64,000 nt of DNA from Tupaia tana (GCA_026018925.1 JAKSZU010000272.1:62001-126000); one strand, 5' to 3'; positions 23,201 to 35,600 are shown, counted from the first letter of the stretch. Made by a program: numbers and translations. The notes: generated by a model not told the origin, from the sequence alone.

Positions 23201-26010
23201 AAATTTCTCTCTTCTGATCAACACACAGGAACGCCCTCAGTTCATCCACTCCACAACCCATCTTTCCACCCTGGGCCAGGATCTCTGAGGGAGGAGTGCC
23301 CCCAGTAGTTCCAGCCCCGGGACCCCCAGGCCAGAGCCCCCTCTTTCAGCCAGGTACATTTTTTTTCCTTTTTTTTTCCTTCTCTGTCCTGTTATCCACA
23401 TCTTTCAATTGTAAATTTCTCTCTTCTGATCAACACACAGGAACGCCCTCAGTTCATCCACACCACACCCCCATCTTTCCACCCTGGGCCAGGATCTCCG
23501 AGGGAGGAGTGCCCCCAGTAGTTCCAGCCCCGGGACCCCCAGGCCAGAGCCCCCTCTTTCACCCAGGTACATTTTTTTTTCCTTTTTTTTTCCTTCTCTG
23601 TCCTGTTATCCACATCTTTCAATTGTAAATTTCTCTCTTCTGATCAAAACACAGGAACGCCCTCAGTTCATCCACAACACAACCCCATCTTTGGACCGTG
23701 GGCCAGGATCTCCGACTGTGGACTGCCCCCAGTAGTTCCAGCCCCGGGACCCCCAGGTCAGAGCCCCCTCTTTTACCCAGGTACATTTTTTTTCCTTTTT
23801 TTTTCCTTCTCTGTCCTGTTATCCACATCTTTCAATTGTAAATTTCTCTCTTCTGATCAACACACAGGAACGCCCTCAGTTCATCCAAACCACACCCCCA
23901 TCTTTCCACCCTGGGCCAGGATCTCCGAGGGAGGAGTGCCCCCAATAGTTCCAGCTCGGGACCCACAGGCCAGAGCCCCCTCTTTCACCCAGGTACATTT
24001 TTTTTCCTTTTTTTTTCCTTCTCTGTCCTGTTATCCACATCTTTCAATTGTAAATTTCTCTCTTCTGATCAACACACAGGAACGCCCTCAGTTCATCCAC
24101 AACACACCCCCATCTTTGAACCCTGGGCCAGGTTCTCCGACTGAGGACTGCCCCCAGTAGTTCCAGCCCCGGGACCCCCAGGTCAGAGCCCCCTCTTTCA
24201 GCCAGGTACATTTTTTTTCCTTTTTTTTTCCTTCTCTGTCCTGTTATCCACATCTTTCAATTGTAAATTTCTCTCTTCTGATCAACACACAGGAACGCCC
24301 TCAGTACATCCACACCACACCCCCATCTTTCCACCCTGGGCCAGGATCTCCGAGGGAGGAGTGCCCCCATTAGTTCCAGCCCCGGGACCCCCAGGCCAGA
24401 GCCCCCTCTTTCACCCAGGTACATTTTTTTTCCTTTTTTTTTCCTTCTCTGTCCTGTTATCCACATCTTTCAATTGTAAATTTCTCTCTTCTGATCAACA
24501 CACAGGAACGAACTCAGTTCATCCACAACACACCCCCATCTTTGGACCCTGGGCCAGGATCTCCGACTGAGGACTGCCCCCAGTAGTTCCAGCCCCGGGA
24601 CCCCCAGGTCAGAGCCCCCTCTTTCAGCCAGGTACATTTTTTTTCCTTTTTTTTTCCTTCTCTGTCCTGTTATCCACATCTTTCAATTGTAAATTTCTCT
24701 CTTCTGATCAACACACAGGAACGCCCTCAGTTCATCCACACCACACCCCCATCTTTCCACCCTGGGCCAGGATCTCTGAGGGAGGAGTGCCCCCAGTAGT
24801 TCCAGCCCCGGGACCCCCAGGCCAGAGCCCCCTCTTTCACCCAGGTACATTTTTTTTCCTTTTTTTTTCCTTCTCTGTCCTGTTATCCACATCTTTCAAT
24901 TGTAAATTTCTCTCTTCTGATCAACACACAGGAACGCCCTCAGTTCATCCACACCACACCCCCATCTTTCCACCCTGGGCCAGGATCTCCGAGGGAGGAC
25001 TGCCCCCAATAGTTCCAGCCCCGGGACCCCCAGGCCAGAGCCCCCTCTTTCACCCAGGTACATTTTTTTTCCTTTTTTTTTCCTTCTCTGTCCTGTTATC
25101 CACATCTTTCAATTGTAAATTTCTCTCTTCTGATCAACACACAGGAACGCCCTCAGTTCATCCACAACACACCCCCATCTTTGGACCCTGGGCCAGGTTC
25201 TCCGACTGAGGACTGCCCCCAGTAGTTCCAGCCCCGGGACCCCCAGGTCAGAGCCCCCTCTTTCAGCCAGGTACATTTTTTTTTCCTTTTTTTTTCCTTC
25301 TCTGTCCTGTTATCCACATCTTTCAATTGTAAATTTCTCTCTTCTGATCAACACACAGGAACGCCCTCAGTTCATCCACACCACACCCCCATCTTTCCAC
25401 CCTGGGCCAGGATCTCTGAGGGAGGAGTGCCCCCAGTAGTTCCAGCCCCGGGACACCCAGGCCAGAGCCCCCTCTTTCAGCCAGGTACATTTTTTTTCCT
25501 TTTTTTTTCCTTCTCTGTCCTGTTATCCACATCTTTCAATTGTAAATTTCTCTCTTCTTATCAACACACAGGAACGCCCTCAGTTCATCCACAACACACC
25601 CCCATCTTTGGACCCTGGGCCAGGATCTCCGACTGAGGACTGCCCCCAGTAGTTCCAGCCCCGGGACCCCCAGGTCAGAGCACCCTCTTTCAGCCAGGTA
25701 CATTCTTTTTCCTTTTTTTTTTCCTTCTCTCTCCTGTTATCCACATCTTTCAATTGTAAATTTCTCTCTTCTGATCAACACACAGGAACGCCCTCAGTTC
25801 ATCCACACCACAACCCATCTTTCCACCCTGGGCCAGGATCTCTGAGGGAGGAGTGCCCCCAGTAGTTCCAGCCCCGGGACACCCAGGCCAGAGCCCCCTC
25901 TTTCACCCAGGTACATTTTTTTTCCTTTTTTTTTCCTCCTCTGTCCTGTTATCCACATCTTTCAATTGTAAATTTCTCTCTTCTGATCAACACACAGGAA
26001 CGCCCTCAGT
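17280..26010. repeat. 8.7-kb block repeated at +10.41 kb, copy 2
   Basis: The partner of 6870-15600. Differences are mainly T-run lengths, C-run lengths and rare substitutions, so the duplication looks recent relative to monomer divergence. The match breaks near 26.0 kb, where the next monomer differs from the one at 15.6 kb. Confidence 0.8.
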
Positions 26011-27449
26011 TCATCCACACCACACCCCCATCTTTCCACCCTGGGCCAGGATCTCTGAGGGAGGAGTGCCCCCAGTAGTTCCAGCCCTGGGACCCCAAGG
26101 CCAGAGCCTCCTCTTTCACCCAGGTACATTTTTTTTCCTTTTTTTTTCCTCCTCTGTCCTGTAATCCACATCTTTCAATTGTTAATTTCTCTCTTCTGAT
26201 CAACACACAGGAACACCGTCAGTTCATCCACAACACACACCCATCTTTGGACCCTGGGCCAGGATCTCCGACTGAGGACTGCCCCCAGTAGTTCCAGCCC
26301 CGGGACCCCCAGGTCAGAGACCCCTCTTTCATCCAGGTACATTTTTTTTCCTTCTCTGTCCTGTTATCCACATCTTTCAATTGTAAATTTCTCTCTTCTG
26401 ATCAACACACAGGAACGCCCTCAGTTTATCCACAACACACCCCCATCTTTCGACCACTGGGCCAGGATCTCCGAGGGAGGACTGCCCCCAGTAGTTCCAG
26501 CCCCAGGACCCCCAGGCCAGAGCCCCCTCTTTCAGCCAGGTACATTTTTTTTCCTTTTTTTTTTCCTTCTCTGTCCTGTTATCCACATCTTTCAATTGTA
26601 AATTTCTCTCTTCTGATCAACACACAGGAACGCCCTCAGTTCATCCACACCACACCCCCATCTTTCCACCCTGGGCCAGGATCTCCGAGGGAGGAGTGCC
26701 CCCAGTAGTTCCAGCCCCGGGACCCCCAGGTCAGAGCCCCCTCTTTCAGCCAGGTACATTCTTTTTCCTTTTTTTTTCCTTCTCTGTCCTGTTATCCACA
26801 TCTTTCAATTGTAAATTTCTCTCTTCTGATCAACACACAGGAACGCCCTCAGTTCATCCACACCACAACCCATCTTTCCACCCTGGGCCAGGATCTCTGA
26901 GGGAGGAGTGCCCCCAGTAGTTCCAGCCCCGGGACCCCCAGGCCAGAGCCCCCTCTTTCAGCCAGGTACATTTTTTTTCCTTTTTTTTTCCTTCTCTGTC
27001 CTGTTATCCACATCTTTCAATTGTAAATTTCTCTCTTCTGATCAACACACAGGAACGCCCTCAGTTCATCCACACCACACCCCCAACTTTCCACCCTGGG
27101 CCAGGATCTCCGAGGGAGGAGTGCCCCCAGTAGTTCCAGCCCCGGGACCCCCAGGCCAGAGCCCCCTCTTTCACCCAGGTACATTTTTTTTCCTTTTTTT
27201 TTCCTTCTCTGTCCTGTTATCCACATCTTTCAATTGTAAATTTCTCTCTTCTGATCAAAACACAGGAACGCCCTCAGTTCATCCACAACACAACCCCATC
27301 TTTGGACCGTGGGCCAGGATCTCCGACTGTGGACTGCCCCCAGTAGTTCCAGCCCCGGGACCCCCAGGTCAGAGCCCCCTCTTTTACCCAGGTACATTTT
27401 TTTTCCTTTTTTTTTCCTTCTCTGTCCTGTTATCCACATCTTTCAATTG

Positions 27450-29795
27450 TAAATTTCTCTCTTCTGATCAACACACAGGAACGCCCTCAGTTCATCCAAA
27501 CCACACCCCCATCTTTCCACCCTGGGCCAGGATCTCCGAGGGAGGAGTGCCCCCAATAGTTCCAGCTCGGGACCCACAGGCCAGAGCCCCCTCTTTCACC
27601 CAGGTACATTTTTTTTCCTTTTTTTTTCCTTCTCTGTCCTGTTATCCACATCTTTCAATTGTAAATTTCTCTCTTCTGATCAACACACAGGAACGCCCTC
27701 AGTTCATCCACAACACACCCCCATCTTTGAACCCTGGGCCAGGTTCTCCGACTGAGGACTGCCCCCAGTAGTTCCAGCCCCGGGACCCCCAGGTCAGAGC
27801 CCCCTCTTTCAGCCAGGTACATTTTTTTTCCTTTTTTTTTCCTTCTCTGTCCTGTTATCCACATCTTTCAATTGTAAATTTCTCTCTTCTGATCAACACA
27901 CAGGAACGCCCTCAGTACATCCACACCACACCCCCATCTTTCCACCCTGGGCCAGGATCTCCGAGGGAGGAGTGCCCCCATTAGTTCCAGCCCCGGGACC
28001 CCCAGGCCAGAGCCCCCTCTTTCACCCAGGTACATTTTTTTTCCTTTTTTTTTCCTTCTCTGTCCTGTTATCCACATCTTTCAATTGTAAATTTCTCTCT
28101 TCTGATCAACACACAGGAACGAACTCAGTTCATCCACAACACACCCCCATCTTTGGACCCTGGGCCAGGATCTCCGACTGAGGACTGCCCCCAGTAGTTC
28201 CAGCCCCGGGACCCCCAGGTCAGAGCCCCCTCTTTCAGCCAGGTACATTTTTTTTCCTTTTTTTTTCCTTCTCTGTCCTGTTATCCACATCTTTCAATTG
28301 TAAATTTCTCTCTTCTGATCAACACACAGGAACGCCCTCAGTTCATCCACACCACACCCCCATCTTTCCACCCTGGGCCAGGATCTCTGAGGGAGGAGTG
28401 CCCCCAGTAGTTCCAGCCCCGGGACCCCCAGGCCAGAGCCCCCTCTTTCACCCAGGTACATTTTTTTTCCTTTTTTTTTCCTTCTCTGTCCTGTTATCCA
28501 CATCTTTCAATTGTAAATTTCTCTCTTCTGATCAACACACAGGAACGCCCTCAGTTCATCCACAACACACCCCCATCTTTGGACCCTGGGCCAGGATCTC
28601 CGACTGAGGACTGACCCCAGTAGTTCCAGCCCCGGGACCCCCAGGTCAGAGCCCCCTCTTTCAGCCAGGTACATTTTTTTTCCTTTTTTTTTCCTTCTCT
28701 GTCCTGTTATCCACATCTTTCAATTGTAAATTTCTCTCTTCTGATCAACACACAGGAACGCCCTCAGTTCATCCACACCACACCCCCATCTTTCCACCCT
28801 GGGCCAGGATCTCCGAGGGAGGAGTGCCCCCAGTAGTTCCAGCCCCGGGACCCCCAGGCCAGAGCCTCCTCTTTCACCCAGGTACATTTTTTTTCCTTTT
28901 TTTTTCCTCCTCTGTCCTGTTATCCACATCTTTCAATTGTAAATTTCTCTCTTCTGATCAACACACAGGAACGCCCTCAGTTCATCCACAACACACACCC
29001 ATCTTTGGACCCTGGGCCAGGATCTCCGACTGAGGACTGCCCCCAGTACTTCCAGCCCCGGGACTCCCAAGCCAGAGCCCCCTCTTTCAGCCAGGTCCAT
29101 TTTTTTTCCTTTTTTGTTCCTTCTCTGTCCTGTTATCCACATCTTTCAATTGTAAATTTCTCTCTTCTGATCAACACACAGAAACGCCCTCAGTTCATCC
29201 ACACCACACCCCCATCTTTCCACACTGGGCCAGGATCTCCGAGGGAGGAGTGCCCCCAGTAGTTCCAGCCCCGGGACCCCCAGGCCAGAGCCCCCTCTTT
29301 CACCAAGGTACATTTTTTTTCCTTTTTTTTTTCCTTCTCTGTCCTGTTATCCACATCTTTCAATTGTAAATTTCTCTCTTCTGATCAACACACAGGAACG
29401 CCCTCAGTTCATCCACAACACACCCCCATCTTTGGACCCTGGGCCAGGATCTCCGACTGAGGACTGCCCCCAGTAGTTCCAGCCCCGGGACCCCCAGGTC
29501 AGAGCCCCCTCTTTCAGCCAGGTACATTTTTTTTCCTTTTTTTTTCCTTCTCTGTCCTGTTATCCACATCTTTCAATTGTAAATTTCTCTCTTCTGATCA
29601 ACACACAGGAACGCCCTCAGTTCATCCACAACACACCCCCATCTTTCGACCCCTGGGCCAGGATCTCCGAGGGAGGACTTCCCCAAGTAGTTCCAGCCCA
29701 AGGACCCCCAGGCCAGAGCCCCCTCTTTCAGCCAGGTACATTTTTTTTTCCTTTTTTTTTCCTTCTCTGTCCTGTTATCCACATCTTTCAATTGT
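27450..29795. repeat. 2.3-kb block repeated at +17.88 kb, copy 1
   Basis: Matches 45330-47681 at an offset of about 17881. It includes the GAACGAACTC unit, the CTGACCCC unit, the CAGTACTTCC unit with GGGACTCCCAAGCC, and the GACTTCCCCAAG unit. It ends at the SINE; its partner continues uninterrupted. Confidence 0.75.
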
Positions 29796-29807
29796 AAATT
29801 TCTCTCT

Positions 29808-29810
<3 letters not shown>
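29796..29810. repeat. Target-site duplication, left copy
   Basis: The 15-bp word AAATTTCTCTCTTCT lies immediately before the T-run and is identical to 30093-30107. It is normal satellite sequence, present once in each uninterrupted monomer. On the minus strand the inferred nick is GATC/AGAAGA, a pyrimidine-purine step compatible with a LINE-type endonuclease. Confidence 0.85.

Positions 29811-29841
<31 letters not shown>
29811..29841 (-). other. A tail of the SINE
   Basis: An uninterrupted run of 31 T on the + strand, i.e. an A tail on the SINE strand. It directly abuts the left target-site duplicate. The lack of any interruption fits a young insertion, although assembly of homopolymers is error-prone and the length may be inexact. 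Confidence 0.85.
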
Positions 29842-29842
<1 letters not shown>

Positions 29843-30023
29843 GAGAGGTTTTTCGCTATAGGGCGCGTGCGCTCGCCAGACAGACAGAGACATAGAGACA
29901 GAAAGCGAGAAATCACCCCCCAGGGGGGATGGTCACGCCGCAATCCCTTCTCCTCCATTCTCCTCTCGGGATCTTGGGCACGCACGCACACGCGCCCGGC
30001 GTGAGTTGTAAGCCACCGGGTCC

Positions 30024-30078
30024 GAGACGCGAACCGCGGTCGACTACGTGGGAGTCCAGCGACATAGCCATTACACTA
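30024..30078 (-). promoter_or_regulatory. Internal Pol III promoter (A and B boxes) of the SINE
   Basis: On the minus strand, TAGTGTAATGGC at 30067-30078 matches the tRNA A-box pattern. GGTTCGCGTCTC at 30024-30035 matches the B box GGTTCGANNCC with small changes. The 31-bp gap between them is tRNA-like. The anticodon-arm region can only partly fold, so the parental tRNA is uncertain; CTCCCAC in the loop region suggests Gly(CCC), weakly. Confidence 0.8.
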
Positions 30079-30092
30079 ACTGCTGGTTCCCA

Positions 30093-30107
30093 AAATTTCT
30101 CTCTTCT
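30093..30107. repeat. Target-site duplication, right copy
   Basis: The second copy of AAATTTCTCTCTTCT, directly after the 5' end of the SINE (+ strand right side). The satellite then continues GATCAACACACAGTAACGCC without loss. Confidence 0.85.
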
Positions 30108-31785
30108 GATCAACACACAGTAACGCCCTCAGTTCATCCACACCACACCCCCATCTTTCCACCCTGGGCCAGGATCTCCGAGGGAGGAGTGCCCCCAGTA
30201 GTTCCAGCCCCGGGACCCCCAGGCCAGAGCCCCCGCTTTCACCCAGGTACATTTTTTTTCCTTTTTTTTTCCTTCTCTGTCCTGTTATCCACATCTTTCA
30301 ATTGTAAATTTCTCTCTTCTGATCAACACACAGGAACGCCCTCAGTTCATCCACAACACACCCCCATCTTTGGACCCTGGGCCAGGATCTCCGACTGAGG
30401 ACTGCCCCCAGTAGTTCCAGCCCCGGGACCCCCAGGTCAGAGCCCCCTCTTTCAGCCAGGTACATTTTTGTTCCTTTTTTTTTCCTTCTCTGTCCTGTTA
30501 TCCACATCTTTCAATTGTAAATTTCTCTCTTCTGATCAACACACAGGAACGCCCTCAGTTCATCCACACCACACCCCCATCTTTCCACCCTGGGCCAGGA
30601 TCTCCAAGGGAGGAGTGCCCCCAGTAGTTCCAGCCCCGGGACCCCCAGGCCAGAGCCCCCTCTTTCAGCCAGTTACATTTTTTTCATTTTTTTTCCTTGA
30701 CTCTCCTGTTATCCACATCTTTCAGTTGTAAATTTCTCTCTTCTGATCAACACACAGGAATGCCCTCAGTTCATCAACACCACACCCCCATCTTTCCACC
30801 CTCGGCCAGGATCTCCGAGGGAGGAGTGCCCCCAGTAGTTCCAGCCCCGGGACCCCCAGGCCAGAGCCCCCTCTTTCACCCAGGTACATTTTTTTTTCCT
30901 TTTTTTTTCCTTCTCTGTCCTGTTATCCACATCTTTCAATTGTAAATTTCTCTCTTCTGATCAACACACAGGAACGCCCTCAGTTCATCCACAACACACC
31001 CCCATCTTTGGACCCTGGGCCAGGATCTCCGACTGAGGACTGACCCCAGTAGTTCCAGCCCCTGGACCCCCAGGTCAGAGCCCCCTCTTTCAGCCAGGTA
31101 CATTTTTTTTCCTTTTTTTTTCCTTCTCTGTCCTGTTATCCACATCTTTCAATTGTAAATTTCTCTCTTCTGATCAACACACAGGAACGCCCTCAGTTCA
31201 TCCACACCAAACCCCCATCTTTCCACCCTGGGCCAGGATCTCCGAGGGAGGAGTGCCCCCAGTAGTTCCAGCCCCGGGACCCCCAGGCCAGAGCCTCCTC
31301 TTTCACCCAGGTACATTTTTTTTCCTTTTTTTTTCCTCCTCTGTCCTGTTATCCACATCTTTCAATTGTAAATTTCTCTCTTCTGATCAACACACAGGAA
31401 CGCCCTCAGTTCATCCACAACACACACCCATCTTTGGACCCTGGGCCAGGATCTCCGACTGAGGACTGCCCCCAGTAGTTCCAGCCCCGGGACCCCCAGG
31501 TCAGAGCCCCCTCTTTCAGCCAGGTACATTTTTTTTTCCTTTTTTTTTCCTTCTCTGTCCTGTTATCCACATCTTTCAATTGTAAATTTCTCTCTTCTGA
31601 TCAACACACAGGAACGCCCTCAGTTCATCCACACCACACCCCCATCTTTCCACCCTGGGCCAGGATCTCCGAGGGAGGACTGCCCCCAATAGTTCCAGCC
31701 CCGGGACCCCCAGGCCAGAGCCCCCTCTTTCACCCAGGTACATTTTTTTTCCTTTTTTTTTCCTTCTCTGTCCTGTTATCCACAT
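30093..31785. repeat. 1.7-kb block, SINE-flank copy at 30.1 kb
   Basis: The partner of 15562-17250. Its first unit starts GTAACGCC, as at 47.7, 55.4 and 62.4 kb, while the 15.6-kb copy starts GAACGCC. That left edge therefore follows the right-hand family. Confidence 0.75.
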
Positions 31786-34530
31786 CTTTCAATTGTAAAT
31801 TTCTCTCTTCTGATCAACACACAGGAACGCCCTCAGTTCATCCACAACACACCCCCATCTTTGGACCCTGGGCCAGGTTCTCCGACTGAGGACTGCCCCC
31901 AGTAGTTCCAGCCCCGGGACCCCCAGGTCAGAGCCCCCTCTTTCAGCCAGGTACATTTTTTTTCCTTTTTTTTTCCTTCTCTGTCCTGTTATCCGCATCT
32001 TTCAATTGTAAATTTCTCTCTTCTGATCAACACACAGGAACGCCCTCAGTTCATCCACACCACACCCCCATCTTTCCACCCTGGGCCAGGATCTCCGAGG
32101 GAGGAGTGCCCCCAGTAGTTCCAGCCCCGGGACATCCAGGCCAGAGCCCCCTCTTTCAGCCAGGTACATTTTTTTTTCCTTTTTTTTTCCTTCTCTGTCC
32201 TGTTATCCACATCTTTCAATTGTAAATTTCTCTCTTCTTATCAACACACAGGAACGCCCTCAGTTCATCCACAACACATCCCCATCTTTGGACCCTGGGC
32301 CAGGATCTCCGACTGAGGACTGCCCCCAGTAGTTCCAGCCCCGGGACCCCCAGGTCAGAGCCCCCTCTTTCAGCCAGGTACATTCTTTTTCCTTTTTTTT
32401 TCCTTCTCTGTCCTGTTATCCACATCTTTCAATTGTAAATTTCTCTCTTCTGATCAACACACAAGAACGCCCTCAGTTCATCCACACCACAACCCATCTT
32501 TCGACCCTGGGCCAGGATCTCTGAGGGAGGAGTGCCCCCAGTAGTTCCAGCCCCGGGACACCCAGGCCAGAGCCCCCTCTTTCACCCAGGTACATTTTTT
32601 TTCCTTTTTTTTTCCTCCTCTGTCCTGTTATCCACATCTTTAAATTGTAAATTTCTCTCTTCTGATCAACACACAGGAACGCCCTCAGTTCATCCACACC
32701 ACACCCCCATCTTTCCACCCTGGGCCATGATCTCTGAGGGAGGAGTGCCCCCAGTAGTTCCAGCCCCGGGACCCCAAGGCCAGAGCCTCCTCTTTCACCC
32801 AGGTACATTTTTTTTCCTTTTTTTTTCCTCCTCTGTCCTGTTATCCACATCTTTCAATTGTTAATTTCTCTCTTCTGATCAACACACAGGAACACCCTCA
32901 GTTCATCCACAACACACACCCATCTTTGGACCCTGGGCCAGGATCTCCGACTGAGGACTGCCCCCAGTAGTTCCAGCCCCGGGACCCCCAGGTCAGAGAC
33001 CCCTCTTTCAGCCAGGTACATTTTTTTTCCTTCTCTGTCCTGTTATCCACATCTTTCAATTGTAAATTTCTCTCTTCTGATCAACACACAGGAACGCCCT
33101 CAGTTTATCCACAACACACCCCCATCTTTCGACCACTGGGCCAGGATCTCTGAGGGAGGACTGCCCCCAGTAGTTCCAGCCCCAGGACCCCCAGGCCAGA
33201 GCCCCCTCTTTCAGCCAGGTACATTTTTTTTCCTTTTTTTTTCCTTCTCTGTCCTGTTATCCACATCTTTCAATTGTAAATTTCTCTCTTCTGATCAACA
33301 CACAGGAACGCCCTCAGTTCATCCACACCACACCCCCATCTTTCCACCCTGGGCCAGGATCTCCGAGGGAGGAGTGCCCCCAGTAGTTCCAGCCCCGGGA
33401 CCCCCAGGTCAGAGCCCCCTCTTTCAGCCAGGTACATTCTTTTTCCTTTTTTTTTCCTTCTCTGTCCTGTTATCCACATCTTTCAATTGTAAATTTCTCT
33501 CTTCTGATCAACACACAGGAACGCCCTCAGTTCATCCACACCACAACCCATCTTTCCACCCTGGGCCAGGATCTCTGAGGGAGGAGTGCCCCCAGTAGTT
33601 CCAGCCCCGGGACCCCCAGGCCAGAGCCCCCTCTTTCACCCAGGTACATTTTTTTTCCTTTTTTTTTCCTCCGCTGTCCTGTTATCCACATCTTTCAATT
33701 GTAAATTTCTCTCTTCTGATCAACACACAGGAACGCCCTCAGTTCATCCACACCACACCCCCATCTTTCCACCCTGGGCCAGGATCTCCGAGGGAGGAGT
33801 GCCCCCAGTAGTTCCAGCCCCGGGACCCCAAGGCCAGAGCTTCCTCTTTCACCCAGGTACATTTTTATTCCTTTTTTTTTCATCCTCTGTCCTGTTATCC
33901 ACATCTTTCAATTGTTAATTTCTCTCTTCTGATCAACACACAGGAACACCCTCAGTTCATCCACAACACACACCCATCTTTGGACCCTGGGCCAGGATCT
34001 CCGACTGAGGACTGCCCCCAGTAGTTCCAGCCCCGGGACCCCCAGGTCAGAGACCCCTCTTTCAGCCAGGTACATTTTTTTTCCTTCTCTGTCCTGTTAT
34101 CCACATCTTTCAATTGTAAATTTCTCTCTTCTGATCAACACACAGGAACGCCCTCAGTTTATCCACAACACACACCCATCTTTCGACCACTGGGCCAGGA
34201 TCTCCGAGGGAGGACTGCCCCCAGTAGTTCCAGCCCCAGGACCCCCAGGCCAGAGCCCCCTCTTTCAGCTAGGTACATTTTTTTTCCTTTTTTTTTCCTT
34301 CTCTGTCCTGTTATCCACATCTTTCAATTGTAAATTTCTCTCTTCTGATCAACACACAGGAACGCCCTCAGTTCATCCACACCACACTCCCATCTTTCCA
34401 CCCTGGGCCAGGATCTCCGAGGGAGGAGTGCCCCCAGTAGTTCCAGCCCCGGGACCCCCAGGCCAGAGCCTCCTCTTTCACCCAGGTACATTTTTTTTCC
34501 TTTTTTTTTCCTCCTCTGTCCTGTTATCCA
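31480..34530. repeat. Copy of the 1.46-4.30-kb region
   Basis: Matches the left end of the window at an offset of 30019, changing to 30232 after about 33.2 kb because one monomer present here is absent in the first copy. It includes the TCTTATCAAC unit, the class D unit, GAACACC with short spacer, class C, and CCGCTGTCC spacers in order. Private changes include CAAGAACGCC at 32463 and TTTTTATTCC at about 33.87 kb. Confidence 0.75.
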
Positions 34531-35600
34531 CATCTTTCAATTGTAAATTTCTCTCTTCTGATCAACACACAGGAACGCCCTCAGTTCATCCACAACACAC
34601 ACCCATCTTTGGACCCTGGGCCAGGATCTCCGACTTAGGACTGCCCCTAGTAGTTCCAGCACCGGGACCCCCAGGTCAGAGCCCCCTCTTTCAGCCAGGT
34701 ACATTTTTTTTCCTTTTTTTTTCCTTCTCTGTCCTGTTATCCACATCTTTCAATTGTAAATTTCTCTCTTCTGATCAACACACAGGAACGCCCTCAGTTC
34801 ATCCACACCACACACCCATCTTTCCACCCTGGGCCAGGGTCTCCGAGGGAGGACTGCCCCAAGTAGTTCCAGCCCAAGGACCCCCAGGCCAGAGCCCCCT
34901 CTTTCAGCCAGGTACATTTTTTTTCCTTGTCTGTCCTGTTATCCACATCTTTCAGTTGTAAATTTCTCTCTTCTGATCAACACACAGGAATGCCCTCAGT
35001 TCATCAACACCACACCCCCAACTTTCCACCCTGGGCCAGGATCTCCGAGGGAGGAGTGCACCCAGTAATTCCAGCCCCGGGACCCCAAGGCCAGAGCCTC
35101 CTCTTTCACCCAGGTACATTTTTTTTTCCTTTTTTTTTCCTCCTCTGTCCTGTTATCCACATCTTTCAATTGTAAATTTCTCTCTTCTGATCAACACACA
35201 GGAACGCCCTCAGTTCATCCACAACACACACCCATCTTTGGACCCTGGGCCAGGATCTCCGACTGAGGACTGCCCCCAGTAGTTCCAGCCCCGGGACCCC
35301 CAGGTCAGAGCCCCCTGTTTCAGCCAGGTACATTTTTTTTCCTTTTTTTTTCCTTCTCTGTCCTGTTATCCACATCTTTCAATTGTAAATTTCTCTCTTC
35401 TGATCAACACACAGGAACGCCCTCAGTTCATCCACACCACACCCCCATCTTTCCACCCTGGGCCAGGATCTCCGAGGGAGGACTGCCCCCAATAGTTCCA
35501 GCCCCGGTACCCCCAGGCCAGAGCCCCCTCTTTCACCCAGGTACATTTTTTTTCCTTTTTTTTTCCTTCTCTGTCCTGTTATCCACATCTTTCAATTGTA
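32500..35600. repeat. 3.1-kb block repeated at +5.71 kb, copy 1
   Basis: Matches 38.21-41.31 kb at offsets of 5710, 5498 and 5713, the steps being one monomer gained or lost. Shared marks are GGGCCATGATCTC, ACCACACTCCC and CTTAGGACTGCCCCTAG. Confidence 0.7.

Larger units (their letters stand above)
1..29810 (+). repeat. 213-bp satellite array, left part
   Basis: About 140 head-to-tail monomers of roughly 213 bp, all in the same orientation. Each begins GAACGCCCTCAG, carries the conserved words CTGGGCCAGGATCTC and AGTAGTTCCAGCCC, then GGTACAT, two T-runs, CTGTTATCCACATCTTTC and GATCAACACACAG. Position 1 lies inside a monomer, so the array continues to the left. Most copies differ by a few substitutions and by T-run or C-run length. 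Nearly every copy has the restriction words CAATTG and TGATCA, which makes the periodicity easy to verify. Peptide frames on both strands are by-products of the repeat. The array is called from direct reading; any function is unknown. Confidence 0.98.
29811..30092 (-). mobile_element. tRNA-derived SINE with A tail, inserted in the satellite
   Basis: This is the only non-satellite sequence in the window. Read on the minus strand it has a 5' end near 30092 (TTGGGAACC...). A tRNA-like head carries Pol III A and B boxes. A body of about 150 bp includes a C6-A-G6 inverted repeat at 29916-29928 and a short CAGA-rich stretch near 29876-29900. It ends in an A tail of 31 nt, seen as T on the + strand. 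A 15-bp direct repeat flanks it. It encodes no protein, and mobilisation by a partner LINE is the usual mechanism for such elements. By my count about 24 CpGs remain in 251 bp of body, and the tail is pure, so the insertion looks recent. I do not recognise the family. Confidence 0.88.

Noticed and set aside
30024..30078. A functional tRNA gene
   Set aside because: The A and B boxes are present, but the acceptor stem does not close and the anticodon arm pairs poorly. A tail, target duplicates and a long non-tRNA body mark it as a SINE.
29573..30123. Open frames across the SINE on both strands
   Set aside because: They are chance frames in a noncoding tRNA-derived element and its A tail; no retroelement protein motif is present.
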